DNA from: Rhodospirillaceae bacterium
Lineage (GTDB): Bacteria > Pseudomonadota > Alphaproteobacteria > Rhodospirillales > JABJKH01
Assembly: GCA_018660465.1 (NCBI GenBank)
Contig: JABJKH010000034.1
Span: forward strand, 1-55,937
Reading direction: 5' to 3'
Length of the DNA: 55,937 nucleotides
The notes under the pieces are model-generated. The model was not told the DNA's origin. It worked only from the letters and a program-made list of their open reading frames with translations, and searched no databases. The position numbers and the translations under genes were made by a program. This document shows positions 1 to 8,824 of this stretch, piece by piece. How positions within the stretch are numbered: position 1 is the first letter of the stretch; each line of letters opens with the position of its first letter.

Positions 1-180
1 ATGAACGACGGCGGCGGGGGCGTTCGTGGTCGCTGCTTCTGATTTAGAAATTATGTGGGCGAGCCCGATTTGCCTTACACCCTCTTTTCGCCCGCCCTGA
101 CCAAAATATCTGCTTAGGGTCAGAAGCAGACCCAATCGCTAGTCCAATTTGACTTCCGCTTACCGCCCTACAAGCAGACA
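1..180. other. Window edge, no supported gene
   Basis: No coding region can be supported here. A short plus-strand frame from base 1 ends at a TGA after 13 codons and could be the tail of an upstream gene, but it shows nothing recognisable. The minus-strand frame that crosses this stretch overlaps the GST gene in another frame and looks like a shadow. Confidence 0.4.
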
Positions 181-891
181 TCATAGCGAATAATGCCGCC
201 CCCAATCTTGATCTGGAAACAACGGTTCCGGATCCCCCGCCCCCCAAACCGGCCATTTTTTCATAATGCTTTGAAATAGGTCTGAGGTTAGGTGTCCCTC
301 TAGCCAATTTTGCAGATTCGATAAGGGCTGCTTATCGAACCAGTCTCGGTCTGTGTTGGCGAATTGGCGGATGAAGGGGAAGGTGGCAAAGTCGGCGAGG
401 GTTGGTTTGGTGCCGAAGAGGTGTGCTTGGGTGCTTAGGCGGTCGTTTAGGGTGATTAGGATATTTGTGGCTTCAGCGCGGTGATCGACTGAATTTGGCT
501 CTTCATCGTATCGGGTTGCGTATTTGTAGCGGTCCAGGTGGTGTTTGAAGGGGCCATCCAACTCAGTAATAAATGCTTTCATGTCTGTGAGGGTGCCGAT
601 TTCCGGAGAAAGCCAATGTTCGGGGTCCTCTCGGTCCAAGGCCCAGAGCATAATGTCGAGGCTTTGTTCCAGCACGCGACCGTCGATTAAGTGGAGGACG
701 GGCACGGTTGCCTTTGGTGAAAGAGCTGTCATTTCTCGGGGCTTATCGCGGAGAACAATCTCACGCAGCCGACATTGTTGGTTGGCGACGGTCAGGGCCA
801 TACGCGCCCGCATCGCGTAAGGGCACCGGCGAAAGGAATAGAGCGTGGGGAGAGGCCGTTCGAGCCTGCCCTTATTTTCTCTCTTAGTCAT
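181..891 (-). CDS. Glutathione S-transferase family protein
   Basis: A 236-residue soluble GST-fold protein. The N-terminal thioredoxin-like domain (about residues 14-92) carries a CPYA motif at residues 23-26, as in the Grx2-like/omega GSTs that use a catalytic cysteine. A cis-proline VPVL follows at 63-66 and the glutathione-contacting EQS at 75-77. The rest is the all-helical C-terminal domain. The substrate is unknown; families of this type do deglutathionylation or thiol-disulfide exchange. Its start overlaps the end of the upstream trhO-like gene by 8 bases on the same strand, so the two are probably translationally coupled. The fold call is firm, the exact class is inferred. Confidence 0.85.
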   Translation of the reverse strand: MTKRENKGRLERPLPTLYSFRRCPYAMRARMALTVANQQCRLREIVLRDKPREMTALSPKATVPVLHLIDGRVLEQSLDIMLWALDREDPEHWLSPEIGTLTDMKAFITELDGPFKHHLDRYKYATRYDEEPNSVDHRAEATNILITLNDRLSTQAHLFGTKPTLADFATFPFIRQFANTDRDWFDKQPLSNLQNWLEGHLTSDLFQSIMKKWPVWGAGDPEPLFPDQDWGRHYSL

Positions 892-1891
892 TGGACTCGG
901 CGGCGTAATCGTGGCCGATGTGCGTCTCGCCCCGTTCGTCTGCGAGTTCTACTTGTCGCTGGCGGGCTTGATAGCGCTGCTTTTGTTTCTCGTCCGTCGC
1001 GTCATGGCACTTGGGACAACTGACGCCGGGCACGTATTTCGCTGAGGCCTTATCATCGTCATCAATGGGCATACGGCAGGCGCGGCACATATCGTAGCTG
1101 CCCAATTCCAGATCGTATTTTACAGAAACCCGCTGATCAAAGACGAAACACTCCCCATCATACAAAGAGTCATCTTTGGGGATGGTTTCCAGGTATTTGA
1201 GAATGCCACCTTTCAGGTGAAAGACTTCATCGAAGCCTTGTTGTTTGACGAAGGCGGAAGCTTTTTCGCAGCGAATGCCGCCGGTGCAGAACATCGCGAC
1301 CTTCTTTCCGTGAGTTTCTTGGGATTTGAACCAGTCCGGGAACTCGCGAAATGTCGTAGTTTTGGGGTCGATGGCGCCTTTGAAGGTACCAATGCTGACT
1401 TCATACGCATTCCGGGTGTCGATCAGGACGACGTCGGGGTCGGAGATCAACGCGTTCCAATCGTGCGGGTCGACATAGGTGCCAACGACCTCATTCGGAT
1501 CAATGTCGGGGACGCCCATGGTGACAATCTCTTTTTTCAGTCGCACTTTCATACGGTAAAAGGGATTTTCCACAGCGAAAGATTCTTTGTGTTCCAAGTC
1601 GCCGCAGCCGGGCATGTGTCGGATATGGGCCAGGGCTGTATTGATGCCGTCCCGTGTTCCGGCGATGGTGCCGTTGATGCCTTCCTTGGCCAGCAAGATG
1701 GTGCCGTAAACGCCCGCGGTTAGGCAGGCCTCCAGCAAAGGCTCTTTGTGAGATTCAAAGTCGGGCAGGGCCGTGAATTTATAGAGCGCCGCAACAATAT
1801 ATCGGGCACTATCAATGGATGCAGCGGGGGACGCGGAAGCAGTCAAAGCGAAATGTCTCCAATTTTGAACGAAGCCTTCGCTAAAATACAT
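884..1891 (-). CDS. trhO: tRNA uridine-34 hydroxylase, rhodanese-like (TrhO/YceA)
   Basis: A 335-residue protein matching the TrhO family, which makes 5-hydroxyuridine at tRNA position 34 using O2. The order is typical: an N-terminal acylphosphatase-like region (about 30-125), a rhodanese domain (about 135-235) with active-site CTGGIRC (Cys202, Cys208), and a C-terminal region with two CxxC pairs (CRAC and CPKC) that could bind a metal. The ATG used is directly preceded in frame by a stop codon and has no clear ribosome binding site. The first ~28 residues look unlike the family, so a non-ATG internal start is possible. It is first in a two-gene operon with the GST. Confidence 0.9.
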   Translation of the reverse strand: MYFSEGFVQNWRHFALTASASPAASIDSARYIVAALYKFTALPDFESHKEPLLEACLTAGVYGTILLAKEGINGTIAGTRDGINTALAHIRHMPGCGDLEHKESFAVENPFYRMKVRLKKEIVTMGVPDIDPNEVVGTYVDPHDWNALISDPDVVLIDTRNAYEVSIGTFKGAIDPKTTTFREFPDWFKSQETHGKKVAMFCTGGIRCEKASAFVKQQGFDEVFHLKGGILKYLETIPKDDSLYDGECFVFDQRVSVKYDLELGSYDMCRACRMPIDDDDKASAKYVPGVSCPKCHDATDEKQKQRYQARQRQVELADERGETHIGHDYAAESND

Positions 1892-1989
1892 TTAATGGGC
1901 CATTTCGCAATCATCTAGCGGTGTGTTTCCATCCCTGTGAAAACTGTCTACTCTCAATTTAGCCTTACATTTTGATTGGGACGTGTTGA

Positions 1990-2235
1990 ATGAAAGAAGT
2001 GCCTCTGAAGGTGGATGAGATTTATGTGCCCACCAAACGTCGAAAAACTTTCGAAGAGGATAAGGCGGAATCGCTGGCAGAGGATATCTTGGAAAACGGT
2101 CAACAGCGCCCCATTCAGGTGCGCCAAGGGAAGGGACGGCTGGTCCTGATCGAGGGCCTCCATCGTCTAGAAGCAGTAAAGTTGCTCGGCGAAGAAACCA
2201 TCCAAGGCTACATCGTTAGCGCGCGACAGTTCTGA
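1990..2235 (+). CDS. Stand-alone ParB/Srx N-terminal-domain protein
   Basis: An 81-residue protein made only of a ParB N-terminal (ParB/sulfiredoxin-like) fold. Visible marks are an early VDEIYVP strand, the ENGQQRPIQVR segment and the LIEGLHRLEAVKLLG motif, whose G-x-HR corresponds to the nucleotide-binding GxxR/GEHR box of ParB. It lacks the helix-turn-helix and dimer domains of chromosome-partition ParB and has no ParA nearby, so segregation is unlikely. Small proteins of this fold act as CTP- or ATP-binding modules or nucleases; the role here is unknown. It ends one base before the convergent cupin gene. Confidence 0.7.
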   Translation: MKEVPLKVDEIYVPTKRRKTFEEDKAESLAEDILENGQQRPIQVRQGKGRLVLIEGLHRLEAVKLLGEETIQGYIVSARQF

Positions 2236-2236
2236 A

Positions 2237-2800
2237 TTATTTGGCCTGGCCGACAAAGGCCGCGTTCGCTTCCTCAAAATAGCGCATGTTTTTTTCGATG
2301 TCGTAGGGACATTCGGTGAGAAATTCCGAATCCCATTCGCTGCGCTCAATCTCAAAGAAATCGCCGCCGTATACGTGGATTGCGCCGGTAACGCGGGGAA
2401 TTGGATTGGTCACGGAATGGATGATGTCCTGGCCCAAGGGCTCAGCATCTCTTTCGCATAATGCCTTTGCACCCGCGGCTTCGACCTTGCCGTCATCCCG
2501 GCCGGGCAAACGCCGCCAGAAGATATTATCTTCGCGGCCAGTATAAACGCCGATCACCGCCCACATTCTATGGTTGTGCGGCATAAGAGTCATTTTCGGT
2601 GCCCACAGCACATTAAGAATGGTCAAGTCATCGGTATGATAAAGCTTTTGTACTTCGCCCCGTTGTGGCTCACCCAAGCCAGCAATCACGGAGGCCGGAT
2701 CGGAAACAGCTCTGGCGACGACTTCTCGGGCTGCTTTATGGTCGTCACTTTCCGCCTGTGCTGCGCGGCAGTCATCAATGAATTGATCGAGATCGAACAT
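2237..2800 (-). CDS. Cysteine-dioxygenase-like cupin protein
   Basis: About 187 residues starting at the ATG at 2800, chosen because AAGGG lies at a good distance upstream; an ATG 24 bases earlier is less likely. The sequence matches the predicted metal-dependent double-stranded beta-helix proteins related to cysteine dioxygenase (COG5553-like). The cupin metal box is visible as LMPHNHRMWAVIGVYTG, with a second part around IHSVTNP and AIHVYGGDFF. The family relationship predicts a mononuclear iron enzyme or thiol dioxygenase, but the substrate is not known. The gene is convergent with the ParB-N gene and separated from the next minus-strand gene by about 60 bases. Confidence 0.75.
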   Translation of the reverse strand: MFDLDQFIDDCRAAQAESDDHKAAREVVARAVSDPASVIAGLGEPQRGEVQKLYHTDDLTILNVLWAPKMTLMPHNHRMWAVIGVYTGREDNIFWRRLPGRDDGKVEAAGAKALCERDAEPLGQDIIHSVTNPIPRVTGAIHVYGGDFFEIERSEWDSEFLTECPYDIEKNMRYFEEANAAFVGQAK

Positions 2801-2861
2801 AAAAACGGCCCTTATCAAACCCATGGAAAGACTTTTATTATAACAAAACCATATGATTTTT

Positions 2862-4010
2862 CTACGCTTGCTTGATGGCGTGACGGCTATACCAGAGTGT
2901 CACCATGATCATTATAACACCCGCTGTCACGAAGGCGTGGATGAAGCTGAAGTTATCAATTAGATAGCCGAATATCTGTGCGCCAACGGATGTCCCTGTA
3001 AATATAGCTAAAGAAAACAAAGCCATAGAAGTTCCTTGTGTCCTGGGGGAAACAACTGTGGCGTGGGTTTGAAGTGTTAAATGGAACATGTAGAAGCCTA
3101 ATCCAAGAATTAAAAATATAGGGAAGAGCCCCATGGGGGCCTGAATGTAAGCCAGGCTCAGGTAAGCCCCGCATGAGAGCACTCCGCCAAAAATCAGAAA
3201 TTGAAATTGAGAAAATAACTTTAGCAGACGTTTGACGCTAAGCGAGAACATTAATCCGCCGATGCCAAATCCCGACAGTAATAATCCGATATGGGTATAG
3301 CTGAGATCAAACCGGTCTCGCATCAGGGCGCTGGCAAATCCAATCGCGCCAAACAGAGCGATCCCCTCAACAAAGTAAACGATGAAGATGTGCCTGAATG
3401 ATTTTGAATTCAGCAAACTGGTATAGTTGCTCAAGCGAATTTGTGCGCCGTTGTTGATTTCAGGGGGCGCTCGACGGGTATAAATAGCGTAGCCCAGTAC
3501 CCCGCCGCTAAGAATCGTGAGCCCGCCGAACACACGAAACAAATCTCGCCACCCGATCCAGTCAGCGACGATGCCTCCAACGGCGACGCCAAAGACATGA
3601 CCGATCATGATGCCCGACATATAGCGCGCCATTTCCGTCTGGCGGTTTTCGTAGGCGACCGTGTCGGCAATATAGGCCAGGGACAGGGGCACGCTGGCGG
3701 CCATTGCCGCACCGGACAGGGCGCGAAAGAACGACAGCATCGCCAAGCTTTCCGCATAGGCGCAAAGGTACGTGGCCGAGCCCCCCAAGATAGATGAAAT
3801 GAAGACGACCTTCAGCTTTCCGAAATGGTCACCAAGCCCGCCATGGATCAACTGAAACATTCCATAAACGATTGCAAAAGCCGTGATGACCATTGCGGTA
3901 TCGCCGATGCTGACCTGAAATGTAGTAGCAATCTGCGGTAAAACGGTGTCGGCGATGCGCAAGACCGCCGACACCATAAAACCAATGGTCGCGAGAATAA
4001 AAAGGACCAT
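2862..4010 (-). CDS. MFS transporter
   Basis: A 382-residue integral membrane protein with about 12 hydrophobic segments and the loop 2-3 motif of the major facilitator superfamily (HGGLGDHFGKLKVV, about residues 57-70). It resembles the drug/metabolite MFS group, but substrate cannot be read from sequence. It sits 13 bases after the ThDP-enzyme stop and is therefore the last gene of the TetR-cyclase-ThDP-MFS operon. Context suggests it exports or imports the compound handled by that operon. No clear ribosome binding site precedes the ATG, so its translation may depend on coupling to the upstream gene. Confidence 0.8.
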   Translation of the reverse strand: MVLFILATIGFMVSAVLRIADTVLPQIATTFQVSIGDTAMVITAFAIVYGMFQLIHGGLGDHFGKLKVVFISSILGGSATYLCAYAESLAMLSFFRALSGAAMAASVPLSLAYIADTVAYENRQTEMARYMSGIMIGHVFGVAVGGIVADWIGWRDLFRVFGGLTILSGGVLGYAIYTRRAPPEINNGAQIRLSNYTSLLNSKSFRHIFIVYFVEGIALFGAIGFASALMRDRFDLSYTHIGLLLSGFGIGGLMFSLSVKRLLKLFSQFQFLIFGGVLSCGAYLSLAYIQAPMGLFPIFLILGLGFYMFHLTLQTHATVVSPRTQGTSMALFSLAIFTGTSVGAQIFGYLIDNFSFIHAFVTAGVIMIMVTLWYSRHAIKQA

Positions 4011-4023
4011 CTTATTTGGCGCT

Positions 4024-5706
4024 TTAACTCGCGGCTAAGGGTGCCTGAGCATCAATATCCGTAACCACGTCGATGATGACAGGACGGTCCATCTTCAACG
4101 CTTTTTCCAAGGCACCTTTGATTTCCCCTGGGTTTTCTACTCTGATTCCAACAGCGCCCATTTCTTCAGCGATATTAGCAAAGTTGACCTTGGAGAACGT
4201 CCACATTTCTTTAGCCTGCTCGGTTTGTTCGCCGCCATAGGCGCGGTCGAAGCCGCGCTTGGATTGGTTGCCCGCACCGTTGTTGTTGACGACGATGACG
4301 GCATTGATCTTCCAGCGCACGGCAGATTCAATTTCGGCAATATGGTACCAAAACCCGGCATCGCCGGTGAAGCAAACGACGGGGCGGTCCGGCAAGGCGC
4401 ATTTGACACCTAAGCTCGCCGGAAACGCCCAACCCAGGTGGCCTGCACTGCGCATGTAATTTTGGGTGGTGGACTTCAGATCATACATGCCCCCCATCCA
4501 CATGCCAGCATGGCCTGTGTCAACAACGACATAGGCGTCGTCTGGCAAGTAGTCGGTAAGGTCCTGGCACAGACGCTCTGGCCTAATAGGAACGGCGTCT
4601 GAACGCAACTCATCTTCATGCTTGGCGCGCCATTCGCCTTGAAGTTCCTTGATCCGTTCGACCCACACAGTACGCGAAGCCGCGGTCCCAGCATCAGACA
4701 AATCGACCATGCGGGCCAAGGTGACTTTGGCATCTCCCTGTACGGCGGCTTGCAGTGGATAGTTGCGACCAATGGATTCAGGTTCAATGTCAATTTGAAT
4801 GGCCGGCCTGCCGATTTCGGGAACCGCCCAAAAATGGGTTGTCATACCGCCGGTTTCAGTACCAATGAAGCAAACAAGATCGGCTTCATTGACGGCCCTG
4901 TTAGCAGATTCCCGTGAGTACGTGCCGACAACGCCGCCAGACAGCGGGTGGGTGCTTGGGAAGGTGTCTTTGCCGTTTAGGGATGTTACGACGGGGATGG
5001 CGAGGCGTTCGGCCAAGGCGACAAGTTCTGCTCCCGCACCGGAAGCCTTCACACCACCGCCCGAAACGATAATCGGACGCGCGGCCTTTTGCAGAATATC
5101 TACAGCCTTTTGAACCGACGCGTCGTCAGGTGCTGGCCGGAAGGGGGGAACACTCGCAAAGGTATCTTCGGTAATGGCTTCGTATTCGCATTCCCCTTGA
5201 TCGACTTGGCCTTCATTGCCGCGAAATTGAAGATGGACTGGACCCGGACACCCAGATACCGCCGTTCGGAAGGCTTGGCGGACCATGTCGGGGAAGCGTC
5301 CTGCTTCATCCACGGTTACGTTCATTTTTGTCACGGGCTCGAAGGCAGGAACGTCGTCGACTTCCTGATAAACCTTACGGAACTTCGTGTGTTGGTCCCG
5401 ACCGCCAGTCATGGCGATAACCGGCGAATGCGCCAAGTGGGCATCCCGCAATCCAGCGGCCACGTTCAAGGCACCGATGACTTGCGCCATGCAAATGCCG
5501 GGCTTTCCCGAAGCACGGGCATAGCCATCTGCCATGTAGACCGCTGATTTTTCGGAATGAACGTGCAGACGCTTGATGTCCGTCCGATTTTCAATTTCCA
5601 TCATGGTCCGCCGGAGTACGGCAGGGACCATGAATATATGCGTGACGCCGTAAGACTTGAGCATATCTGCCAAGACAATTGCGCCGGTTTCCATATTACT
5701 ACTCAT
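4024..5706 (-). CDS. Thiamine-diphosphate-dependent enzyme (acetolactate-synthase-like)
   Basis: A 560-residue three-domain ThDP enzyme of the acetolactate synthase/benzoylformate decarboxylase superfamily. The start at 5706 is chosen because GGAG lies nine bases upstream; a longer frame would overlap the cyclase gene. The N-terminal Pyr domain carries the conserved glutamate in HSEKSAVYMADGYAR (about residues 50-64). The C-terminal PP domain carries the ThDP/Mg motif as GDAGFWYH followed about 20 residues later by VVNNNG. The reaction could be decarboxylation or carboligation of a 2-oxo acid; no signature fixes it. It lies 22 bases after the cyclase gene and 13 before the MFS gene. Confidence 0.85.
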   Translation of the reverse strand: MSSNMETGAIVLADMLKSYGVTHIFMVPAVLRRTMMEIENRTDIKRLHVHSEKSAVYMADGYARASGKPGICMAQVIGALNVAAGLRDAHLAHSPVIAMTGGRDQHTKFRKVYQEVDDVPAFEPVTKMNVTVDEAGRFPDMVRQAFRTAVSGCPGPVHLQFRGNEGQVDQGECEYEAITEDTFASVPPFRPAPDDASVQKAVDILQKAARPIIVSGGGVKASGAGAELVALAERLAIPVVTSLNGKDTFPSTHPLSGGVVGTYSRESANRAVNEADLVCFIGTETGGMTTHFWAVPEIGRPAIQIDIEPESIGRNYPLQAAVQGDAKVTLARMVDLSDAGTAASRTVWVERIKELQGEWRAKHEDELRSDAVPIRPERLCQDLTDYLPDDAYVVVDTGHAGMWMGGMYDLKSTTQNYMRSAGHLGWAFPASLGVKCALPDRPVVCFTGDAGFWYHIAEIESAVRWKINAVIVVNNNGAGNQSKRGFDRAYGGEQTEQAKEMWTFSKVNFANIAEEMGAVGIRVENPGEIKGALEKALKMDRPVIIDVVTDIDAQAPLAAS

Positions 5707-5728
5707 TGAAACTAATCTCCGTCTTATA

Positions 5729-6697
5729 TTATTTGATCGCGAGCGGGTTGATTGGCGACCCAACGGCTCCGGTAATGGGGATGGCAGGGGCCACAAACAT
5801 AAACTCGTTCACCCCATCTTCGGCGCAATCGTCGCCAATTTCTTTGAGGGAGAAAATTTCGCCCATGGTGATGCCCATGATTGGAATGGTGATCCAGTGC
5901 CACGGCTGATTAATACCTTCCTCTGACTCGTTCGGGCGAACTTCACAGCCCCAAGTGTCACTGGCGATGGCGGCGATTTCGTTTTGCTGAATCCATTCCA
6001 AGGTTTCGAACGCAAACCCGGGGGCATCACCCCCAGGGTAGCCGTCCCAGCTGCCGACCTTTTGACAGGCTTCCATTTGACCGGTTCTGACGATGACAAA
6101 ATCACCGCGTTTGACCTCGATGCCATGGTTCTTGGCTGCGTCGTCCAAGTCTTGGCAGGTAATGCCATATCCATCATCTAACCGTTCGACGCCTTTGGTG
6201 CGGGGGATGTCCAATAAGATGCCGCGTCCGACCATTTTATTTTTGGTTTTCTCAATACCGCATTTCTGGGCGCCGGCGGAGGTCACTTCACGGACGTCGT
6301 AGCCGTTCCACATGGTGTCTTCGTAGAACACGTGGCCCAAGCCGTCCCATTGGGTGCCGCATTGCAGGGGCATCGTGACCATGTCGTCAGCCGCGCGAAT
6401 GCCGCGCTTGTCGAGCACGCCGGAATAGGCATCGGTGCCGGTTCGGAGCATCGTATGAATAGGGTTGGTGCGGCCCATGGCGGGGTACTTTGTCTTGGCA
6501 CCTTGGGGGCCGGAAGAATCAAAGTTCAAGGCCAACGAGATCACTTTGCCTTTTTTGATGAGCTGAGCGGCAGCGATAATATCCTCGGGCTCTGTAAAGT
6601 TCAGCGTACCGATTTCATCATCGGGTCCCCATTTTCCCCAGTTTTTGTATTTTTCGGCGGCGTCGGAAAGGTCCTGACGGGTGATTTTTTTACTCAT
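5729..6697 (-). CDS. Cyclase-family (kynurenine-formamidase-like) hydrolase
   Basis: About 322 residues from the ATG at 6697, which has GGGAG ten bases upstream; a longer frame would run into the TetR gene. It belongs to the cyclase family (PF04199), Mn/Zn-dependent amidohydrolases that include kynurenine formamidase and isatin hydrolase. The metal-binding box reads QCGTQWDGLGH instead of the canonical HxGTHxDxxxH, so two usual histidines are glutamine; the Asp and last His remain. This variant occurs in a large branch of the family, so it need not be inactive. It is the first enzyme gene after tetR, with a 25-base gap. Confidence 0.85.
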   Translation of the reverse strand: MSKKITRQDLSDAAEKYKNWGKWGPDDEIGTLNFTEPEDIIAAAQLIKKGKVISLALNFDSSGPQGAKTKYPAMGRTNPIHTMLRTGTDAYSGVLDKRGIRAADDMVTMPLQCGTQWDGLGHVFYEDTMWNGYDVREVTSAGAQKCGIEKTKNKMVGRGILLDIPRTKGVERLDDGYGITCQDLDDAAKNHGIEVKRGDFVIVRTGQMEACQKVGSWDGYPGGDAPGFAFETLEWIQQNEIAAIASDTWGCEVRPNESEEGINQPWHWITIPIMGITMGEIFSLKEIGDDCAEDGVNEFMFVAPAIPITGAVGSPINPLAIK

Positions 6698-6722
6698 TTT
6701 AAGATAACTCCCAAATTTGGAT

Positions 6723-7415
6723 TTAAGTGGTGAAAAGGGTTGGTGGTGCGCGGAACATTCCGGCCAAAGTCGGCACGAGATGCTCCACAGCGGCGTGAAG
6801 ATCAGAGGGGTCACAGGTATTGTCAGTGAGTGATTGAATACGTCCTGGCCCAGCAACCGTATAGACCATTACGCCAAGCAGGGCATGGAACCGCCACTGC
6901 ACGTCGATTTTTGAAAGATCGGGAAGGGCGTCGCTTAGGGCCTTCATATAGCGGTGGCTGCTTTCATCGAAGCAATCCGATAAAAGCCGTACGGCGAGGT
7001 CTGAATCATCCGTCGTCAGGCGAGCCCTCAGGCGCGCAAATTGTTCGCCAGCTTCTCTGGTGTCTGCACCGCCAAAGAAACCAGGCTCGATGAAGGCTCT
7101 AATAATTTCTTCCAAGCGGGTCGCCTCATTTGGTTTATTAAGAACGTCATCCAGTCGTTGCATGCGTTCGTCTGCCACGCGCTTGGCACGATGGGCGAAG
7201 ACTTCTGCGATCAGGTTTTCCTTAGAACCAAAATGATAGTGAGCGGCGGCGGTGTTGGCGCCAGCTTCTGCGAGAATGGAACGGAGCGAAACGGCCGTAA
7301 TTCCATGGTCAGAGAACATTTTTTCGGCTGTGTCGATGATGGCCTGGCGCGTTGCGTCGCCAGCTTTGGCCATGCCGGAGGCCGGTTGTCGCGCGAAAGC
7401 GGAACTTTGAGCCAT
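6723..7415 (-). CDS. TetR-family transcriptional regulator
   Basis: A 230-residue one-component repressor. The N-terminal TetR helix-turn-helix lies at about residues 20-67, seen as TRQAIIDTAEKMFSDHG, VSLRSILAEAG and the recognition-helix end AAAHYHFGSKENLI. The C-terminal ligand and dimer domain is divergent as usual. An alternative start at Met15 would still keep the DNA-binding domain. It is the first gene of a minus-strand operon and is divergent from the TRAP importer. The 19-bp dyad at 7460-7505 between them is the natural candidate operator, so it probably controls both arms in response to the transported acid or an intermediate. Confidence 0.88.
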   Translation of the reverse strand: MAQSSAFARQPASGMAKAGDATRQAIIDTAEKMFSDHGITAVSLRSILAEAGANTAAAHYHFGSKENLIAEVFAHRAKRVADERMQRLDDVLNKPNEATRLEEIIRAFIEPGFFGGADTREAGEQFARLRARLTTDDSDLAVRLLSDCFDESSHRYMKALSDALPDLSKIDVQWRFHALLGVMVYTVAGPGRIQSLTDNTCDPSDLHAAVEHLVPTLAGMFRAPPTLFTT

Positions 7416-7459
7416 AACCGTTATCCCCGATTAATCAAATTCTGAAATAATCATCATAC

Positions 7460-7505
7460 TTTCTATCACCTAATTCAAGAGGTTGATTGAATTAGGTGAT
7501 AGAAA
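7460..7505. promoter_or_regulatory. Perfect 19-bp inverted repeat, candidate TetR operator
   Basis: The arms 7460-7478 (TTTCTATCACCTAATTCAA) and 7487-7505 are perfect reverse complements around an 8-base spacer. The dyad lies between divergent tetR and the TRAP operon. A sigma-70-like promoter toward the TRAP genes (TTGAAT at 7487-7492, 16 bases, TAAAAT at 7509-7514) begins inside the right arm, so binding there would block it. Neither outward side behaves as a terminator for a gene. Confidence 0.6.
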
Positions 7506-7514
7506 AAATAAAAT
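7487..7514 (+). promoter_or_regulatory. Candidate sigma-70 promoter of the TRAP/tarD operon
   Basis: TTGAAT and TAAAAT are separated by 16 bases, about 140 bases upstream of the dctP start codon. The -35 box overlaps the right arm of the dyad. The match is read by eye and the start site is not known. Confidence 0.35.
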
Positions 7515-7650
7515 AAGTATGCTTTTTGAGAATTGGCGATATAAGATTGCGGCCTACTCGCGGAGGGATTAGCTTAAAAAACCTAAAAGCGAACAATGTG
7601 ATCTGGGTATCATGTTGGAGATTAGCACACGAATTAACAGGAGGATTTCA

Positions 7651-8748
7651 ATGAATAATTGTAAATTTACGGGCATTGTGGGACGTCAAAGTATTATGGC
7701 AGGTCTTGCGGTGGCTGTGGGGTTAAGCCTTGGCGGTAGCGTGGCGGCAGAGGCCGATACGATCAAGTTCCGCGCAGGTTCCGGCCATCCGCCGGTACTG
7801 GCCTATGTAGATCAGTTTAAGAAGTATTATATTCCCGAAGTCACCAAGCGCGTGAAAGCCGCGACCGGGGATAAGCTTAAATTTACCCAGCACTATGGTG
7901 GCTCCGTCGCCAAGTTGCCGGAAGTTTTTGATGCGGTTGAAAATGGTTTGTTGGACATCGGACTTTTGTCCGTTCCGTTCGAGCCGCGTAACCTATTCAT
8001 GGCTAACTATGCTTACAAGGTTCCATTTGGACCGGAAGATCCAGTTCGGGCCGGAGAGATTGCACGTATTCTTTATGATGCGATCCCTGCGTTTAATTCT
8101 TCTCTTGAAACCAAGAACAACACGGTCTTGGCGGTTATGGCGGCGAGTAACTATCAGATCGCGACCAAGAAACCATGGAAGACATTAGCCGATTTGAAGG
8201 GTCGGAAAATTCAGGCTGCTGGTCCGAACCTGCCTTGGTTGAATGGTACGGGCGCAGTTCCTGTTCAAGGTGGATTGGGTGGTGCTTACAACAATCTTCA
8301 GACCGGTGTCGCAGAGGGTATTCTTATGCACTATCAAGGGATTAAGGCGTTTAAGCTGTTCGAGCCTGCGCCTTACATCGCGAAGATTGATTTTGGTGCC
8401 TTGCCAATCAACATGCTGACCATGAACACCAAGAAGTTTAACAAGCTTCCGAAGAAAGTTCAGAAGATCATGGTCGAAGTTGGCAAGATTTATGAAATCA
8501 AAGTCAACAAAGCCAATGCCGCTCGCGACAAGACTGCGGTCAAAGCGATGGAAGCGAAGGGTGCTAAGATCCTGCCAATTTCCGAAGAGGTAAAGCAGCA
8601 GTGGGCGAAGTACCTGACGAAGGTTCCAAACGTGGCCGCTGCTGAGGGTGATAAATACAATCTTCCAATGCGCAAAGCGTTGAAGATGTACATCAAAATC
8701 CTGAAAAAGGATGGCAATAAAAAGATGGACGCTTACAATTTGAAATAA
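7651..8748 (+). CDS. dctP: TRAP transporter substrate-binding protein
   Basis: A 365-residue periplasmic binding protein of the DctP family. The start at 7651 is chosen because AGGAGG precedes it by six bases; an ATG 39 bases earlier lacks this. A Sec signal peptide is visible (hydrophobic stretch IMAGLAVAVGLSLGG, cleavage likely after VAAEA). The mature part has the DctP landmarks: an early FRAGSGHPP strand, the W-x-x-LADLKGRKIQA segment and the PWLNGTGAVPV ligand-loop region. It captures an organic acid for the DctQM permease encoded next. Adjacent tarD suggests tartrate or a similar hydroxy acid, by context only. Confidence 0.9.
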   Translation: MNNCKFTGIVGRQSIMAGLAVAVGLSLGGSVAAEADTIKFRAGSGHPPVLAYVDQFKKYYIPEVTKRVKAATGDKLKFTQHYGGSVAKLPEVFDAVENGLLDIGLLSVPFEPRNLFMANYAYKVPFGPEDPVRAGEIARILYDAIPAFNSSLETKNNTVLAVMAASNYQIATKKPWKTLADLKGRKIQAAGPNLPWLNGTGAVPVQGGLGGAYNNLQTGVAEGILMHYQGIKAFKLFEPAPYIAKIDFGALPINMLTMNTKKFNKLPKKVQKIMVEVGKIYEIKVNKANAARDKTAVKAMEAKGAKILPISEEVKQQWAKYLTKVPNVAAAEGDKYNLPMRKALKMYIKILKKDGNKKMDAYNLK

Positions 8749-8771
8749 GCAAACGTCTCTAAACTCAATGA

Positions 8772-8805
8772 CACCGACCGGCGGGAATAAAACCGCCGGT
8801 CGGTG
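8772..8805 (+). other. Strong intercistronic hairpin after dctP
   Basis: A perfect 13-bp stem (8772-8784 with 8793-8805, arm CACCGACCGGCGG) around an 8-base loop lies between the dctP stop and the dctQ start. No T-run follows, so it is not an ordinary terminator. Its place suggests protection of the upstream dctP message from 3' exonucleases, giving excess binding protein. Confidence 0.75.
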
Positions 8806-8824
8806 CTAATTACAAAAGTACAAT

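Noticed and set aside
1217-1723. 168-codon plus-strand frame opposite trhO
   Set aside because: Antisense shadow of a well-conserved gene; the protein has no recognisable pattern and no ribosome binding site.
7460-7505. Dyad as an intrinsic terminator
   Set aside because: A's follow on the plus strand, but no gene is transcribed into it from either side; it lies between divergent starts, so an operator is more likely.
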